A stretch of DNA of 64,000 bases from Variovorax sp. YR216 (GCF_900107745.1 NZ_FNRO01000002.1:620001-684000), one strand, 5' to 3'. Shown: positions 38,057-47,738, counted from the first letter of the stretch. The notes: a model not told the origin generated them from the sequence alone. Numbers and translations are program-made.

Positions 38057-38079
38057 TCTGCATCCTCGCTCCCTGAACG

Positions 38080-38113
38080 AATCCCCGCGAGAGCAATCCG
38101 CGGGGATTTTTTC
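38080..38113 (+). terminator. Rho-independent terminator of aceA
   Basis: AATCCCCGCG, a 9-nt loop, CGCGGGGATT, then a T-run. A long perfect stem 24 bp after the aceA stop. Confidence 0.92.
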
Positions 38114-38124
38114 TTGGGCGGGAT

Positions 38125-39087
38125 CTATTCGACCTTGCGCAGGTCTCGCACGCCGCGCCCGAGCCGCTGGCGCAGCAGGGTGCGCAGCGTCACGCCTTCG
38201 GCGTAGCCGACGAGACTGGCAATCTGCTCCAGGCTCTTGTCGCTCGTCTTCAGAAGATGCACAGCGCGCTCGACGCGCAGGTCCTGGAAGTAGGAAAGAG
38301 GCGTCTTTCCGAGCACCTGCTGCATGCGGCGCGCGAGGGTGCGCTTGCTGGTGCCCGCCGCGGAGGCCGCTTCGTCGAGAGAAAAGCCATCGGCGAGTCG
38401 TCCGCGGGCCCAGCGCTCGAAACGTTCGACGGTCGGGTCGGAATGGCTGAGGTGATCGGTGATGACGTAGGCGGACTGGGATGGTCGGGCGTCGACGATC
38501 AGATACCGCGCCACCAGCGTCGCGAGTTCGGGGCTCGCCTGGCGCACGAGGAAAAGCGCCATGTCGACGTGGCTCAGCGCCGCCCCCGCGGTCACGAAGG
38601 GGCCTGAGCTGACGAGCATGCGCGACTCGTCGAGGCGGACGGCGGGGTAGCGCTGGCGGAACAGCGACGAGAGCCACCATGTCGTCGTCGCCTGCTGCTC
38701 GTCGAGCAGGCCGGATTCCGCAAGCACGAAGGTTCCGATGCAGGCCGCCGCGATCCTCCTGCCCGACGCGGCCTGCTCGCGCAGCAGGTTCGCCGCATCG
38801 GCGATGTCCTTGCGGCGCAGTGCCGTCTGAAGGCCATCGGGCATCTTTTCCCCGATCGCGGGAATGACGGTCCAGTCCGGATTGCCGCATTCGGCGGCCT
38901 GATTTACCGGAACGCGAAGGCCCTGGGCGGTGTGGACCCTCTTTCGAACGCCGGTCGTGCAGACATCGAAGCGCGCGACGTCAAGGCCGAGCATGCCCGC
39001 CAGTTCGTTGGCGGTGGTGAAGACGTCGAGCGTGGTGGCCAGCCCTGTGTCGAAGACGCCGTCCAGCGCGAGTACGTGAATCTTCAT
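38125..39087 (-). CDS. GlxA-family AraC-type regulator with DJ-1/PfpI-like domain
   Basis: 320 aa. The N-terminal half (residues 1 to about 190) is an amidase-like DJ-1/PfpI fold (FVLAESGLLDEQQATTTW; the nucleophile elbow is AAACIGTF). The C-terminal AraC HTH is about 220-315 (SLDEAASAAGTSKRTLARRM, SLEQIASLVGYAE). Such GlxA-type regulators control small-molecule catabolism or stress genes. It is divergent from a small monooxygenase-like gene, a likely target. Confidence 0.88.
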   Translation of the reverse strand: MKIHVLALDGVFDTGLATTLDVFTTANELAGMLGLDVARFDVCTTGVRKRVHTAQGLRVPVNQAAECGNPDWTVIPAIGEKMPDGLQTALRRKDIADAANLLREQAASGRRIAAACIGTFVLAESGLLDEQQATTTWWLSSLFRQRYPAVRLDESRMLVSSGPFVTAGAALSHVDMALFLVRQASPELATLVARYLIVDARPSQSAYVITDHLSHSDPTVERFERWARGRLADGFSLDEAASAAGTSKRTLARRMQQVLGKTPLSYFQDLRVERAVHLLKTSDKSLEQIASLVGYAEGVTLRTLLRQRLGRGVRDLRKVE

Positions 39088-39199
39088 GGCAATAACGATA
39101 GCAAAGACGTCAAAAATGCCAATAGGCCGATCCCGGATCCGGGCCTAGAGTGCATGTCGGTCGTCGCAATTACGCGCAACCGCATCCCAAGGAGAAAGC

Positions 39200-39511
39200 A
39201 TGATCAAGTACGCACTGTTTGCCCGTCTCGAAGCCAAGCCCGGCAAGGAAGCCGAAGTCCAGCAGTTCCTCGAAGCGGGCCTTGCCATGGCGCGCGACGA
39301 GAAGACCACGCCCATCTGGTTCGCCCTGCGGCTCTCGCCGACCACCTTCGGCGTCTTCGACGCCTTCGAGGACGAAGCCGGCCGTCAGGCGCATCTGAAC
39401 GGCCAGATCGCCCAGGCGCTGATGGCGAAGGCGCCTGATCTGTTTGCTAAGCCGCCGTCGATCGAGCCGATCGAGGTGTTGGGCCTCAAGAACGCCGCAC
39501 CGGCATCCTGA
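39200..39511 (+). CDS. Antibiotic biosynthesis monooxygenase (ABM)-domain protein
   Basis: 103 aa, one ferredoxin-like ABM domain (YALFARLEAKPGKEAEVQQF, then FGVFDAFEDEAGRQAHLNG). The family includes quinone monooxygenases and haem-degrading proteins, but many members are simply stress-related and untested. An AGGAGAAAG Shine-Dalgarno precedes the ATG. It is divergent from the GlxA-type regulator. Confidence 0.85.
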   Translation: MIKYALFARLEAKPGKEAEVQQFLEAGLAMARDEKTTPIWFALRLSPTTFGVFDAFEDEAGRQAHLNGQIAQALMAKAPDLFAKPPSIEPIEVLGLKNAAPAS

Positions 39512-39577
39512 GCCGCTCCCGGATAGAATCGCGGGCTCCATCTCAGCAGCAACAAGAGCGAGAAAGGCATCTTGGTT

Positions 39578-39640
39578 ATGACACCGCGAACTACGCCGCA
39601 AGGTTTCAGCGGTCTTTTCCCTGAAGGAGAAGGCCGGTAG
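39578..39640 (+). CDS. Candidate thrS leader peptide (20 aa, threonine codons at 2, 5, 6)
   Basis: ATG at 39578, stop TAG at 39638-39640. The peptide begins [12 protein letters not shown]; three of the first six codons are Thr (ACA, ACT, ACG). GAAAGG lies 10 nt upstream as a ribosome site. It is followed by a terminator hairpin before thrS and by a sequence able to form a competing stem. This layout matches classical amino-acid attenuation. The reading is seen in the DNA; regulation is inferred and no family is known to me. Confidence 0.55.
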   Translation: MTPRTTPQGFSGLFPEGEGR

Positions 39641-39676
39641 GCCGCGCGTGCCGGATTCCGGTACATCAACCCAAGC

Positions 39677-39704
39677 AAAGCGCGGCCCCGTACCGCGCTT
39701 TTTT
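39677..39704 (+). terminator. Terminator (candidate attenuator) in the thrS leader
   Basis: AAAGCGCGG, a 7-nt loop CCCCGTA, CCGCGCTTT, then a T-run. It lies 22 bp before the thrS start codon, so it must be read through for thrS to be expressed from this leader. GGCCGCGC at 39640-39647 is perfectly complementary to GCGCGGCC at 39680-39687, which contains six bases of the left arm; that pairing would prevent terminator formation. Confidence 0.8.
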
Positions 39705-39726
39705 GTTTTCTCGCCCGAGGTTTTCA

Positions 39727-41634
39727 ATGATCCAGATCACGCTTCCCGACAACTCCCGCCGTGAGTTCCCAGGCCCGGTTTCCGTGGCCGATGTTGCCAA
39801 GTCCATCGGTCCCGGCCTGGCGAAGATGACGGTCGCCGGCAAGGTCGACGGCCGGCTGGTCGATGCCAGCGACGTGATCGATCGCGACGCCAAGCTGCAG
39901 ATCATCACGCCGAAGGATGAAGAGGGGCTGGAGATCATTCGCCACTCGACGGCCCACCTCGTCGGCCATGCGGTGAAGCAGCTCTATCCCACGGCGAAGA
40001 TGGTGATCGGCCCGGTGATTGACGAAGGCTTCTACTACGACATTGCCTACGAGCGCCCCTTCACGCCCGAAGACATGGAGGCGATCGAGAAGCGCATGCG
40101 CGAACTGATCGCGCAGGATTACGACGTCATCAAGAAGATGACGCCGCGCGACGAAGTCATCTCGGTCTTCAAGTCGCGCGGCGAGGACTACAAGCTGCGC
40201 CTCGTCGACGACATGCCCGACGAAAAGGCGATGGGCCTGTACTACCACCAGGAATACGTCGACATGTGCCGCGGCCCGCACGTGCCGAACACGCGCTTCC
40301 TCAAGGTCTTCAAGCTGACGAAGCTGGCGGGTGCGTACTGGCGCGGCGATGCGAAGAACGAGCAACTCCAGCGTGTCTACGGTACGGCCTGGGCCGACAA
40401 GAAACAGCTCGACGACTACATCAAGCGGATCGAAGAGGCCGAGAAGCGCGACCATCGCCGGCTCGGCAAGGAGCTGGACCTGTTCCACATCGATGAAGTC
40501 GCGCCCGGCGTTGTCTTCTGGCATCCGAAGGGATGGGCCGTCTGGCAGCAAGTCGAGCAATACATGCGGCAGGTCTACAAGGACACGGGCTACCAGGAAG
40601 TCAAGGGTCCGCAGATCCTCGACAAGAGCCTCTGGGAGAAGACGGGCCACTGGCAGAACTACCGCGAGAACATGTTCGTCACGGAATCGGAAAAGCGCGA
40701 CTACGCGCTCAAGCCGATGAACTGCCCGGGCCATGTGCTGATCTTCAAGTCCGATCTGCGCAGCTATCGAGATCTGCCGCTGCGCTACGGCGAGTTCGGC
40801 CAGTGTCATCGCAACGAGCCGAGCGGTGCGCTGCACGGCATCATGCGTGTGCGCGGGTTCACGCAGGACGATGGCCACATCTTCTGCACGGAGGACCAGA
40901 TCCTCGAGGAATGCGTGGCGTACACGGCGCAGCTCCAGAAGGTCTATGCCGACTTCGGGTTCACTGACATCCTCTACAAGGTCGCGACGCGGCCCGACAA
41001 CAGGGTCGGTTCCGACGAGCTGTGGGACAAGGCCGAGCATGCGGTGATGGAAGCGCTGCGCCGCTCGGGCGTCGAGTTCGTGATCGCACCCGGAGACGGC
41101 GCGTTCTACGGCCCGAAGATCGAGTACACGCTGAAGGATGCGATCGGCCGCCAGTGGCAGTGCGGCACGATGCAGGTCGACTTCAACACGGCTGAGCGGC
41201 TCGGCGGCGAGTTCGTGAACGAGACGAGCGGTCGCTCGCACCCGGTCATGTTGCATCGCGCGATCGTGGGCAGCCTCGAGCGCTTCATCGGCATGTTGAT
41301 CGAGCACCACGCGGGCGCGATGCCGGCTTGGCTCGCTCCGGTGCAGGTCGCGGTGCTCAATATCAGCGAAGGACAGGCCGACTACGCATCTCAAGTTGCG
41401 AAATCGCTGCAAAATCAAGGGCTTAGAGTTTTGCTCGATCTGCACAACGAGAAGATTACGTATAAAATACGGAAGCATTCGTTGCAAAAGCTTCCCTACA
41501 TCCTCGTCGTAGGCGACAAGGAAAAGGAAGCAGGAGCCGTCGCAGTGCGCGCCCGGGGCAATCTTGACCTCGGTGCCATGTCGGTGGAAGCGTTCTCGCA
41601 AAAGGTCGCTCACGACATCCAACACAAGCTTTGA
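39727..41634 (+). CDS. thrS: Threonyl-tRNA synthetase
   Basis: 635 aa. It charges tRNA-Thr. TGS domain at residues 1-62, editing domain with [16 protein letters not shown] near 80, and the class II catalytic core (about 245-540) with the zinc-ligand Cys in [11 protein letters not shown] and motif 2 [11 protein letters not shown]. The anticodon-binding domain is at the end. ATG at 39727, with GAGG upstream. It heads the thrS-infC-rpmI-rplT-pheS-pheT-ihfA cluster. Confidence 0.98.
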   Translation: MIQITLPDNSRREFPGPVSVADVAKSIGPGLAKMTVAGKVDGRLVDASDVIDRDAKLQIITPKDEEGLEIIRHSTAHLVGHAVKQLYPTAKMVIGPVIDEGFYYDIAYERPFTPEDMEAIEKRMRELIAQDYDVIKKMTPRDEVISVFKSRGEDYKLRLVDDMPDEKAMGLYYHQEYVDMCRGPHVPNTRFLKVFKLTKLAGAYWRGDAKNEQLQRVYGTAWADKKQLDDYIKRIEEAEKRDHRRLGKELDLFHIDEVAPGVVFWHPKGWAVWQQVEQYMRQVYKDTGYQEVKGPQILDKSLWEKTGHWQNYRENMFVTESEKRDYALKPMNCPGHVLIFKSDLRSYRDLPLRYGEFGQCHRNEPSGALHGIMRVRGFTQDDGHIFCTEDQILEECVAYTAQLQKVYADFGFTDILYKVATRPDNRVGSDELWDKAEHAVMEALRRSGVEFVIAPGDGAFYGPKIEYTLKDAIGRQWQCGTMQVDFNTAERLGGEFVNETSGRSHPVMLHRAIVGSLERFIGMLIEHHAGAMPAWLAPVQVAVLNISEGQADYASQVAKSLQNQGLRVLLDLHNEKITYKIRKHSLQKLPYILVVGDKEKEAGAVAVRARGNLDLGAMSVEAFSQKVAHDIQHKL

Positions 41635-41739
41635 ATTTGAACAAATTCAAGGGCCGATTTTTCGATCAACCCGGCTTGTGAGCGCAAACGCTTCGGTACC
41701 CGCTACGGTTTTGTAGCAAATTGTTTGAAGGATTTGACC

Positions 41740-42342
41740 ATCGCTACTGCATTTCGCGACCGCCGCCACCGCGAGGAACGCCAACACCGCCTGAACCGGG
41801 AAATCATGGCCCCGGAAGTCCGCCTGATCGGGCCGGATAACGAGCAATTGGGAGTTGTGAGCCTTGCCGAGGCGTTGCGCTTGGCCGGCGAGCAGGACGT
41901 GGATCTGGTGGAGGTCGTCGCTGCGGCCAATCCGCCCGTCTGCCGGCTGATCGAGTACGGCAAGTTCAAGTACCACGAGCAGAAGAAGGCGGCCGAAGCG
42001 AAATCGAAGCAGAAGGTCATCGAAGTCAAGGAAGTCAAGTTCCGGCCCGGTACCGACGACGGCGACTACAACATCAAGATGCGCAACATCCGGCGCTTTC
42101 TTGAGGATGGCGACAAGTGCAAGATCACGCTCCGTTTCCGCGGCCGCGAGATCACGCACCAGGAGCTTGGCCTGGCGCTGTTGCAGCGCATCCGTGACGA
42201 ACTCGGCGACTCGATCATCGTGGAGCAGTTCCCGAAGCTCGAGGGTCGGCAGATGATCATGATGATCGCGCCGGGCCGCAGGAAGGCCGGCGGTACGGCA
42301 AAGCCGGCCGCAGAGCCGTCGGCCGCGCCGGCAGCGGCCTAG
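41740..42342 (+). CDS. infC: Translation initiation factor IF-3, with an ATC start codon
   Basis: 200 aa if started at the ATC of 41740. The sequence [20 protein letters not shown] is the family N-terminus. AAGGA lies at 41728-41732, exactly 7 nt before that ATC, whereas the alternative TTG at 41725 has no Shine-Dalgarno. AUC/AUU starts are a known feature of infC, because IF-3 rejects non-AUG starts and so limits its own synthesis. The second IF-3 domain (about 90-170) follows. Confidence 0.93.
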   Translation: MATAFRDRRHREERQHRLNREIMAPEVRLIGPDNEQLGVVSLAEALRLAGEQDVDLVEVVAAANPPVCRLIEYGKFKYHEQKKAAEAKSKQKVIEVKEVKFRPGTDDGDYNIKMRNIRRFLEDGDKCKITLRFRGREITHQELGLALLQRIRDELGDSIIVEQFPKLEGRQMIMMIAPGRRKAGGTAKPAAEPSAAPAAA

Positions 42343-42485
42343 GTTCAGGCGCAGAGGTTATTGAAGGGATTTCGCTGTTGCCGGCACTTCGGTGCGGGCA
42401 GGGCGGGATGAAGAAGTGTCTCGGGGCCAACAAGTCCGTGGAGTATCCGCGGCGCCTCACGAGCACAAACTAAAGGAGCATTCAC

Positions 42486-42689
42486 ATGCCCAAAATGAAG
42501 ACCAAGAGCAGCGCGAAAAAGCGTTTCCGCGTTCGTCCCGGTGGCACCGTCAAGCGCGGTCAAGCCTTCAAGCGTCACATCCTGACGAAGAAGACCACCA
42601 AGAACAAGCGTCACCTGCGTGGTGCAACGGCAGTGCACGAGACCAACATGGTTTCGATGGCCGCCATGTTGCCCGGTAGCGGCATTTAA
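42486..42689 (+). CDS. rpmI: 50S ribosomal protein bL35
   Basis: 67 aa, full length. Starts [16 protein letters not shown], the family signature. AAAGGAG precedes the ATG. The 140-nt gap after infC contains a stem (TGCCGGCAC / GTGCGGGCA) without a U-run, where L20-dependent repression acts in other bacteria; that role is not shown here. Confidence 0.98.
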   Translation: MPKMKTKSSAKKRFRVRPGGTVKRGQAFKRHILTKKTTKNKRHLRGATAVHETNMVSMAAMLPGSGI

Positions 42690-42713
42690 TCCAGACGAAC
42701 AAGGAGTACACAC

Positions 42714-43073
42714 ATGCCTCGCGTCAAACGTGGTGTAACGGCTCGCGCCCGCCACAAGAAGGTTCTCGCACTCGCCAAGGGTTTCCGCGGTCGTCGCGGC
42801 AATGTCTTCCGCATCGCCAAGCAGGCGGTGATGAAGGCGGGCCAATACGCCTACCGTGACCGCCGCAACAAGAAGCGCGTGTTCCGCCAACTGTGGATTG
42901 CGCGTATCAATGCCGCTTCGCGTGAACTGGGCCTGACCTACAGCCAGTTCGCCAACGGCATCCGCAAGGCCGGTATCGAGATCGACCGCAAGGTTCTCGC
43001 CGACATCGCCGTGCATGACAAGGCCGCTTTTGCCGGCATCGTGGAGCAGGTCAAGGCCAAGCTGGCAGCTTGA
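42714..43073 (+). CDS. rplT: 50S ribosomal protein bL20
   Basis: 119 aa. [16 protein letters not shown] is the standard N-terminus, and [19 protein letters not shown] the RNA-binding helix. An early assembly protein of the large subunit and, in other bacteria, a repressor of its own operon. It ends the ribosomal part; a terminator precedes pheS. Confidence 0.98.
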   Translation: MPRVKRGVTARARHKKVLALAKGFRGRRGNVFRIAKQAVMKAGQYAYRDRRNKKRVFRQLWIARINAASRELGLTYSQFANGIRKAGIEIDRKVLADIAVHDKAAFAGIVEQVKAKLAA

Positions 43074-43118
43074 TCCCGCAAGCAGGTTGCCGTTTACGGC
43101 GGCCTGCGCCCACGGCAC

Positions 43119-43155
43119 AAGGGCTGGCGCTTCAAGGGGCACCAGCCCTTTTTTT
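43119..43155 (+). terminator. Terminator between rplT and pheS
   Basis: AAGGGCTGG, a 14-nt loop, CCAGCCCTT, then a T-run of seven. It lies 46 bp before the pheS ATG, so pheST either has its own promoter or depends on read-through. Confidence 0.8.
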
Positions 43156-43201
43156 CATCGCTCCCCAGCCCGTTTTTTCTTTTGACCTCGAAATATTTCC
43201 C

Positions 43202-44278
43202 ATGAACGAGTTGGACTCCCTGGTCGAAACCGCACGTGCAGCCTTTGCCGTGGCGAAGGCGCCCGCCGAACTCGAGAACGCCAAGGCGCAGTTTCTCGGC
43301 AAGTCGGGCCGCGTCACCGAGTTGATGAAGGGCATGGCCGCCCTGAGCGTCGACGAGAAGAAGACCCGTGGTGCCGCGATCAACGTCGCCAAGCAGGCCA
43401 TCGAGGCAGCGCTTGCCGAGCGTCGTCAGCAACTCGCCGATGAGGAATTGGCTGTGCAACTGCGCGCCGAGGCGCTCGACGTCTCGCTGCCGGGCCGGCG
43501 ACGGGTCGCGGGCGGTCTGCATCCGGTGAGCCGCACGATGGAGCGCATCGAGGCCATCTTCTCGAGCATGGGCTTCGATGTTGCCGACGGCCCCGAGATC
43601 GAAAGCGACTGGCACAGCTTTACCTCGCTCAACAACCCGCCCAACCATCCCGCGCGGTCGATGCAGGACACCTTCTACGTCGACATCAACGGTGAGGATG
43701 GCATCCCCTACAACCTGCGCCCTCACACCAGCCCGATGCAGGTGCGGTATGCGCATCAGCACATCAAGAAGTACGCCGCGCAATTCGAGGCCGCCGCGGC
43801 CGACAGCACCGGTACGGTGAGGGCGCCCGAGATTCGCGTGATCGCACCGGGTCGCACCTACCGCGTCGACAGCGACGCGACGCACTCGCCCATGTTCCAC
43901 CAGTGCGAAGGCCTGTGGCTCGGCGAGAACGTGAGCTTCAAGGACCTGAAGGTGGTCTTCACCGACTTCTGCCGCACGTTCTTCGAAAGCGACGACCTGG
44001 TCCTGCGCTTCCGCCCGAGTTTCTTCCCGTTCACCGAGCCGAGCGCCGAGATCGACATCCAGTTCCAGAGCGGCCCGCTGGCCGGTCGCTGGCTCGAAGT
44101 GGCCGGTTCGGGCCAGGTGCACCCGAATGTGGTGCGCAACATGGGCCTCGATCCGGAGCGCTATATCGGCTTCGCTTTCGGGATGGGCCCGGACCGGCTC
44201 ACCATGCTGCGTTATGGCGTGAACGATCTTCGCCTCTTCTTCGACGGCGACCTCCGCTTCCTGAGCCAATTCCAGTAA
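43202..44278 (+). CDS. pheS: Phenylalanyl-tRNA synthetase alpha subunit
   Basis: 358 aa. Catalytic chain of the heterotetramer. N-terminal coiled coil (residues 1-85), class II core with [19 protein letters not shown], motif 2 [18 protein letters not shown] and motif 3 [16 protein letters not shown]. The ATG at 43202 has no obvious Shine-Dalgarno; the frame is also open 44 codons upstream through the terminator, but the family N-terminus is MNELDSLV. Confidence 0.97.
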   Translation: MNELDSLVETARAAFAVAKAPAELENAKAQFLGKSGRVTELMKGMAALSVDEKKTRGAAINVAKQAIEAALAERRQQLADEELAVQLRAEALDVSLPGRRRVAGGLHPVSRTMERIEAIFSSMGFDVADGPEIESDWHSFTSLNNPPNHPARSMQDTFYVDINGEDGIPYNLRPHTSPMQVRYAHQHIKKYAAQFEAAAADSTGTVRAPEIRVIAPGRTYRVDSDATHSPMFHQCEGLWLGENVSFKDLKVVFTDFCRTFFESDDLVLRFRPSFFPFTEPSAEIDIQFQSGPLAGRWLEVAGSGQVHPNVVRNMGLDPERYIGFAFGMGPDRLTMLRYGVNDLRLFFDGDLRFLSQFQ

Positions 44279-44297
44279 ACAGAACGAGAACGACGAG

Positions 44298-46736
44298 ATG
44301 CAATTCCCCGAGTCCTGGTTGCGCGAGTTCTGCAACCCGCCGCTCAGCAGCGCCGAACTGGCTGAAACGCTCACGATGGGCGGCTTCGAGGTCGAAGAAC
44401 GCCGGCCCGTGGCGCCGCCCTTCACGAAGGTCGTGGTGGGTGAGATCAAGGAAGCTGCTCAGCACCCCAATGCCGATCGCCTGCGCGTGTGCCAGGTCGA
44501 TGCGGGGCAGGGCGCTCTGCTCAACATCGTGTGCGGCGCGCCGAATGCGCGCGCCGGCATCAAGGTTCCACTGGCGCTGGTCGGCGCCGAGCTGCCGCCG
44601 GGTGAGGACGGCACGCCTTTCTCGATCAAGCTAGGCAAGCTGCGCGGCGTCGAAAGCCAAGGCATGCTGTGCTCGGCGCGTGAACTCAAGCTCAGCGATG
44701 ACCATGGCGGCTTGCTCGAACTGGCCGCTGATGCGCCGATCGGTGCTGACGTGCGCGAAGTGCTGAAGCTCGACGATTCGCTGCTCACGCTGAAGCTCAC
44801 GCCCAATCTGGCGCATGGCCTCAGCGTCTATGGCATCGCGCGTGAACTCGCCGCTCTGACCGGCGCACCCCTCAAGACGCCGGCGATCACGCCGGTTGCG
44901 GCGCTCGCGTCCGCCAAGTTGCCGGTAAAGGTCGAAGCGCCGGAACTGTGCGGCCGCTTCTCGGGCCGCGTCGTCCGCGGTGTCGACACGAAGGTCGCCA
45001 CGCCCGCATGGATGGTCGATCGGTTGGCCCGCTGCGGCCAGCGCAGCGTTTCGCCCCTGGTCGACATCTCGAACTACGTGATGTTCGAGTATGGCCAGCC
45101 GTCGCATATCTTCGACCTCGACAAGATCCATGGCGGTCTTGTCGTGCGTTGGGGCAAGCCGGGCGAGCAACTCAAGCTGCTCAACGGCAACACCGTCACG
45201 GTCGATGAACAAGTAGGCGTGATCGCCGACGACCGCGAGGTCGAGTCTCTTGCCGGCATCATGGGCGGCGATGCGACGGCGGTTTCCGACGACACGCGCA
45301 ACATCTACATCGAGGCTGCTTTCTGGTGGCCGGAGAGCGTGCAAGGCCGCTCGCGGCGCTTCAACTTCTCGACGGACGCAGGCCATCGCTTCGAACGCGG
45401 CGTCGATCCGAGCCGTACCGTGGCGATCATCGAGCGCATCACCCAATTGGTCGTCGAGATCTGCGGCGGCGAAGCGGGGCCAATCGACGATCAGACCCTG
45501 CGCCTGCCGGAGGCCAAGCCCGTCACCTTGCGTGTTGAGCGCGCCGCGCGCGTCATCGGCATGCCACTCACGCAGGCGCAGTGCGCCGATGCGCTGCGCC
45601 GCCTTGCGCTGCCGGTCGAGGAGGGCAAGGGCACGCTGGTGGTCACGCCGCCGCCGCATCGTTTCGATCTGGTGATCGAGGAAGACCTGATCGAAGAAGT
45701 TGCCCGCCTCGTGGGCTACAACCATCTGCCGACGACGCCGCCGCTGGCGCCGATCACGGCGCGTATCCGCCCCGAGGCGCGGCGCAGCCGCTCGGCGGTT
45801 CGTCATGGTCTGGCGGCGCTGGGCTATCAGGAAACGATCAACTTCAGCTTCGTCGAAGCGCATTGGGAACACGATCTCGCCGGCAACGCCGATCCGATCA
45901 AGCTCCTGAATCCGATCGCCAGCCAGATGAGCGTGATGCGCTCCTCGCTGATCGGCTCGCTGCTGCAGGTGCTCAAGTTCAACGTCGACCGTCGGGCCGC
46001 GCGTGCCCGCGTCTTCGAGATTGGCCGCGTCTTCCTGCGAGACGACAAGGTCAAGACGACCGACAGCACCGTCCAGGGCATCCACCAGCCGATGCGTGTC
46101 GCAGGTCTGGCCTGGGGCGATGCCGAAGAGGCGCGCTGGGAAGGAAAGGGCCGCCGCGCGGACTTCTTCGACGTGAAGGGCGACGTCGAGGCGCTGCTGG
46201 CGCCGCGCATCGCGACTTTCGAGCCGGTGGAGCATCCCGCGTTGCATCCGGGCCGCGCTGCCCGCGTTCTGCTGGACGGTCGTGCAATCGGCGTGGTCGG
46301 CGAACTGCATCCGCGCTGGCGGCAGAAGTGGGACTTTGCCCATGCGCCGGTGGTGTTCGAACTCGATCTCGACGCGGTCGTCGCACGGCCTGTGCCCGTC
46401 GCTCAGCCGGTGGCGAAGCATCAGGCCGTGGAGCGCGACATCGCGCTCGTCGTCGCGGAATCGGTCACGCACGGCGCCCTCATGGGGGCGATCCGCGAAG
46501 TCGCGGACTGCAGCCTGCTGCGCGAACTGTCGCTCTTCGACATCTACCGCCCGGCCACTGCCCGCGATGGCAGCGCCGTCGCGGCGGGCGGCCTGGCGCC
46601 GGGTGAAAAGAGCATGGCCGTGCGGCTCAGCTTCAACAGCGATGCGGCGACGCTCACCGACGAACAGGTCGAGGCGGCAGTGCATTCGATCATTGCTCAA
46701 CTCGGCGCCAGACTCGGCGCGCGTCTGCGGGTATGA
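44298..46736 (+). CDS. pheT: Phenylalanyl-tRNA synthetase beta subunit
   Basis: 812 aa. Domains: N-terminal tRNA-binding OB fold (VVVGEIKEAAQHPNADRLRV), B3/B4 editing domain (about 210-390), B5 domain, class II-like core (about 475-700), and the C-terminal FDX-ACB anticodon-binding domain. It is tRNA-binding and editing, and partner of PheS. It begins 19 bp after pheS. Its stop overlaps the ihfA ATG. Confidence 0.97.
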   Translation: MQFPESWLREFCNPPLSSAELAETLTMGGFEVEERRPVAPPFTKVVVGEIKEAAQHPNADRLRVCQVDAGQGALLNIVCGAPNARAGIKVPLALVGAELPPGEDGTPFSIKLGKLRGVESQGMLCSARELKLSDDHGGLLELAADAPIGADVREVLKLDDSLLTLKLTPNLAHGLSVYGIARELAALTGAPLKTPAITPVAALASAKLPVKVEAPELCGRFSGRVVRGVDTKVATPAWMVDRLARCGQRSVSPLVDISNYVMFEYGQPSHIFDLDKIHGGLVVRWGKPGEQLKLLNGNTVTVDEQVGVIADDREVESLAGIMGGDATAVSDDTRNIYIEAAFWWPESVQGRSRRFNFSTDAGHRFERGVDPSRTVAIIERITQLVVEICGGEAGPIDDQTLRLPEAKPVTLRVERAARVIGMPLTQAQCADALRRLALPVEEGKGTLVVTPPPHRFDLVIEEDLIEEVARLVGYNHLPTTPPLAPITARIRPEARRSRSAVRHGLAALGYQETINFSFVEAHWEHDLAGNADPIKLLNPIASQMSVMRSSLIGSLLQVLKFNVDRRAARARVFEIGRVFLRDDKVKTTDSTVQGIHQPMRVAGLAWGDAEEARWEGKGRRADFFDVKGDVEALLAPRIATFEPVEHPALHPGRAARVLLDGRAIGVVGELHPRWRQKWDFAHAPVVFELDLDAVVARPVPVAQPVAKHQAVERDIALVVAESVTHGALMGAIREVADCSLLRELSLFDIYRPATARDGSAVAAGGLAPGEKSMAVRLSFNSDAATLTDEQVEAAVHSIIAQLGARLGARLRV

Positions 46737-47104
46737 ACGCCATGGAATTCACGCTTGAAGCCCTAGAAACGCCCGCACTGACCAAGGCGCACCTGGCCGA
46801 TCTCCTGTTCGAGCAGATCGGCCTGAACAAGCGCGAATCCAAGGACATGGTCGAGGCGTTCTTCGATCTGATTGCCGCAAGCCTGATCGAAGGCACGGAC
46901 GTCAAGATCTCGGGCTTCGGAAACTTCCAGATTCGGGTGAAGGCGCCTCGTCCGGGGCGCAATCCGCGCACCGGTGAGGCGATCCCCATCGGCGAGCGCC
47001 GCGTCGCGACCTTCCATGCGAGCGCCAAACTTAAGGAACAAATCCACGGAAGCATCCCCGAGGAGGCTCCTCAAGAAGTCGAATGGAGCCTCGGCGCGGA
47101 GTAG
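46733..47104 (+). CDS. ihfA: Integration host factor alpha subunit
   Basis: 123 aa (E. coli 99), longer at both ends. HU/IHF fold with the DNA-bending beta arm signature PRPGRNPRTGEAIPI, which distinguishes IHF-alpha. Forms a heterodimer with IhfB and bends DNA about 160 degrees. Its ATG overlaps the pheT stop (ATGA), so it is coupled to pheT. A second ATG nine bases on is possible. Confidence 0.96.
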   Translation: MNAMEFTLEALETPALTKAHLADLLFEQIGLNKRESKDMVEAFFDLIAASLIEGTDVKISGFGNFQIRVKAPRPGRNPRTGEAIPIGERRVATFHASAKLKEQIHGSIPEEAPQEVEWSLGAE

Positions 47105-47170
47105 GTTTCTTGTTTTGGCACTCGGAGGTGGAGTAACCTCTGAGGTTTCGCTCGCACCGTCTTGATTTCA

Positions 47171-47635
47171 ATGGAGAAAGCCCTCCCGCCGATTCCCGTC
47201 AAACGCTACTTCACGATCGGTGAGGTCGGGGAGCTGTGCGGCGTCAAGCCGCATGTGCTGCGCTACTGGGAGCAGGAGTTCACGCAACTGCGCCCGATGA
47301 AGCGGCGCGGCAATCGGCGCTACTACCAGCACCACGAGGTGCTGATGATCCGTCGCATCCGTGACCTGCTGTACGACCAGGGCTTCACCATCAGCGGTGC
47401 GCGGAACAAGTTGCAGGAGATGGTCCAGTCGGAGCGCGAGCGCCGCAAGGCCGGCAACGATGTTCCCCTCGAAGGCATGGAGGCGGTGGAGATCGATCAG
47501 GAGGAGTTCGATGCCGCCATGCAGGACGACAACGCAGCCTCGCAGCAACCGGCTCGTACGGTCGACCTGTCGCAGTTGCTCCACCTTCGCCGCGAGCTAT
47601 ATGAAATTCGTGAACTGCTGACCCCGAGTCACTGA
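47171..47635 (+). CDS. MerR-family transcriptional regulator (downstream of ihfA)
   Basis: 154 aa. The N-terminal winged HTH RYFTIGEVGELCGVKPHVL and LRYWEQEFTQLRPMKRRGN is conserved in the ihfA-linked MerR group. The C-terminal part is helical and lacks metal-binding cysteines, so it is not a metal sensor. ATG at 47171 matches the usual MEKALPPIPVKRYF start; TTG at 47162 is in frame. Confidence 0.88.
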   Translation: MEKALPPIPVKRYFTIGEVGELCGVKPHVLRYWEQEFTQLRPMKRRGNRRYYQHHEVLMIRRIRDLLYDQGFTISGARNKLQEMVQSERERRKAGNDVPLEGMEAVEIDQEEFDAAMQDDNAASQQPARTVDLSQLLHLRRELYEIRELLTPSH

Positions 47636-47661
47636 ATTCACACGGCTATAATCTAAGGCTT

Positions 47662-47738
47662 CGGTGTGTGGCGCAGCCTGGTAGCGCACTTGCATGGGGT
47701 GCAAGGGGTCGAAGGTTCGAATCCTTTCACACCGACCA
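47662..47738 (+). tRNA. tRNA-Pro (GGG)
   Basis: 77 nt, with an encoded CCA. Acceptor CGGTGTG/CACACCG, D arm GCGC...GCGC, anticodon stem CTTGC/GCAAG with loop ATGGGGT (anticodon GGG), T arm GAAGG/CTTTC with loop TTCGAAT (one G-T pair). TATAAT lies 10 nt upstream at 47647-47652. It is the probable attachment site of the mobile element that follows. Confidence 0.96.

Noticed and set aside
39536..39726. A T-box riboswitch in the thrS leader
   Set aside because: The T-box consensus AGGGUGGNACCGCG is absent. T-boxes are not typical of Proteobacteria. The leader-peptide model fits better.
39724..41625. A 633-codon minus-strand open frame opposite thrS, and similar long frames opposite hom, thrC, pheT and aceA
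   Set aside because: All are antisense shadows with low-complexity, His/Arg/Asp-rich translations. The plus-strand genes are unmistakable.
43074..43201. A Phe-rich leader peptide for pheST
   Set aside because: The TTT codons near the terminator are just its T-run, and a start codon with a ribosome site in the right place was not found.
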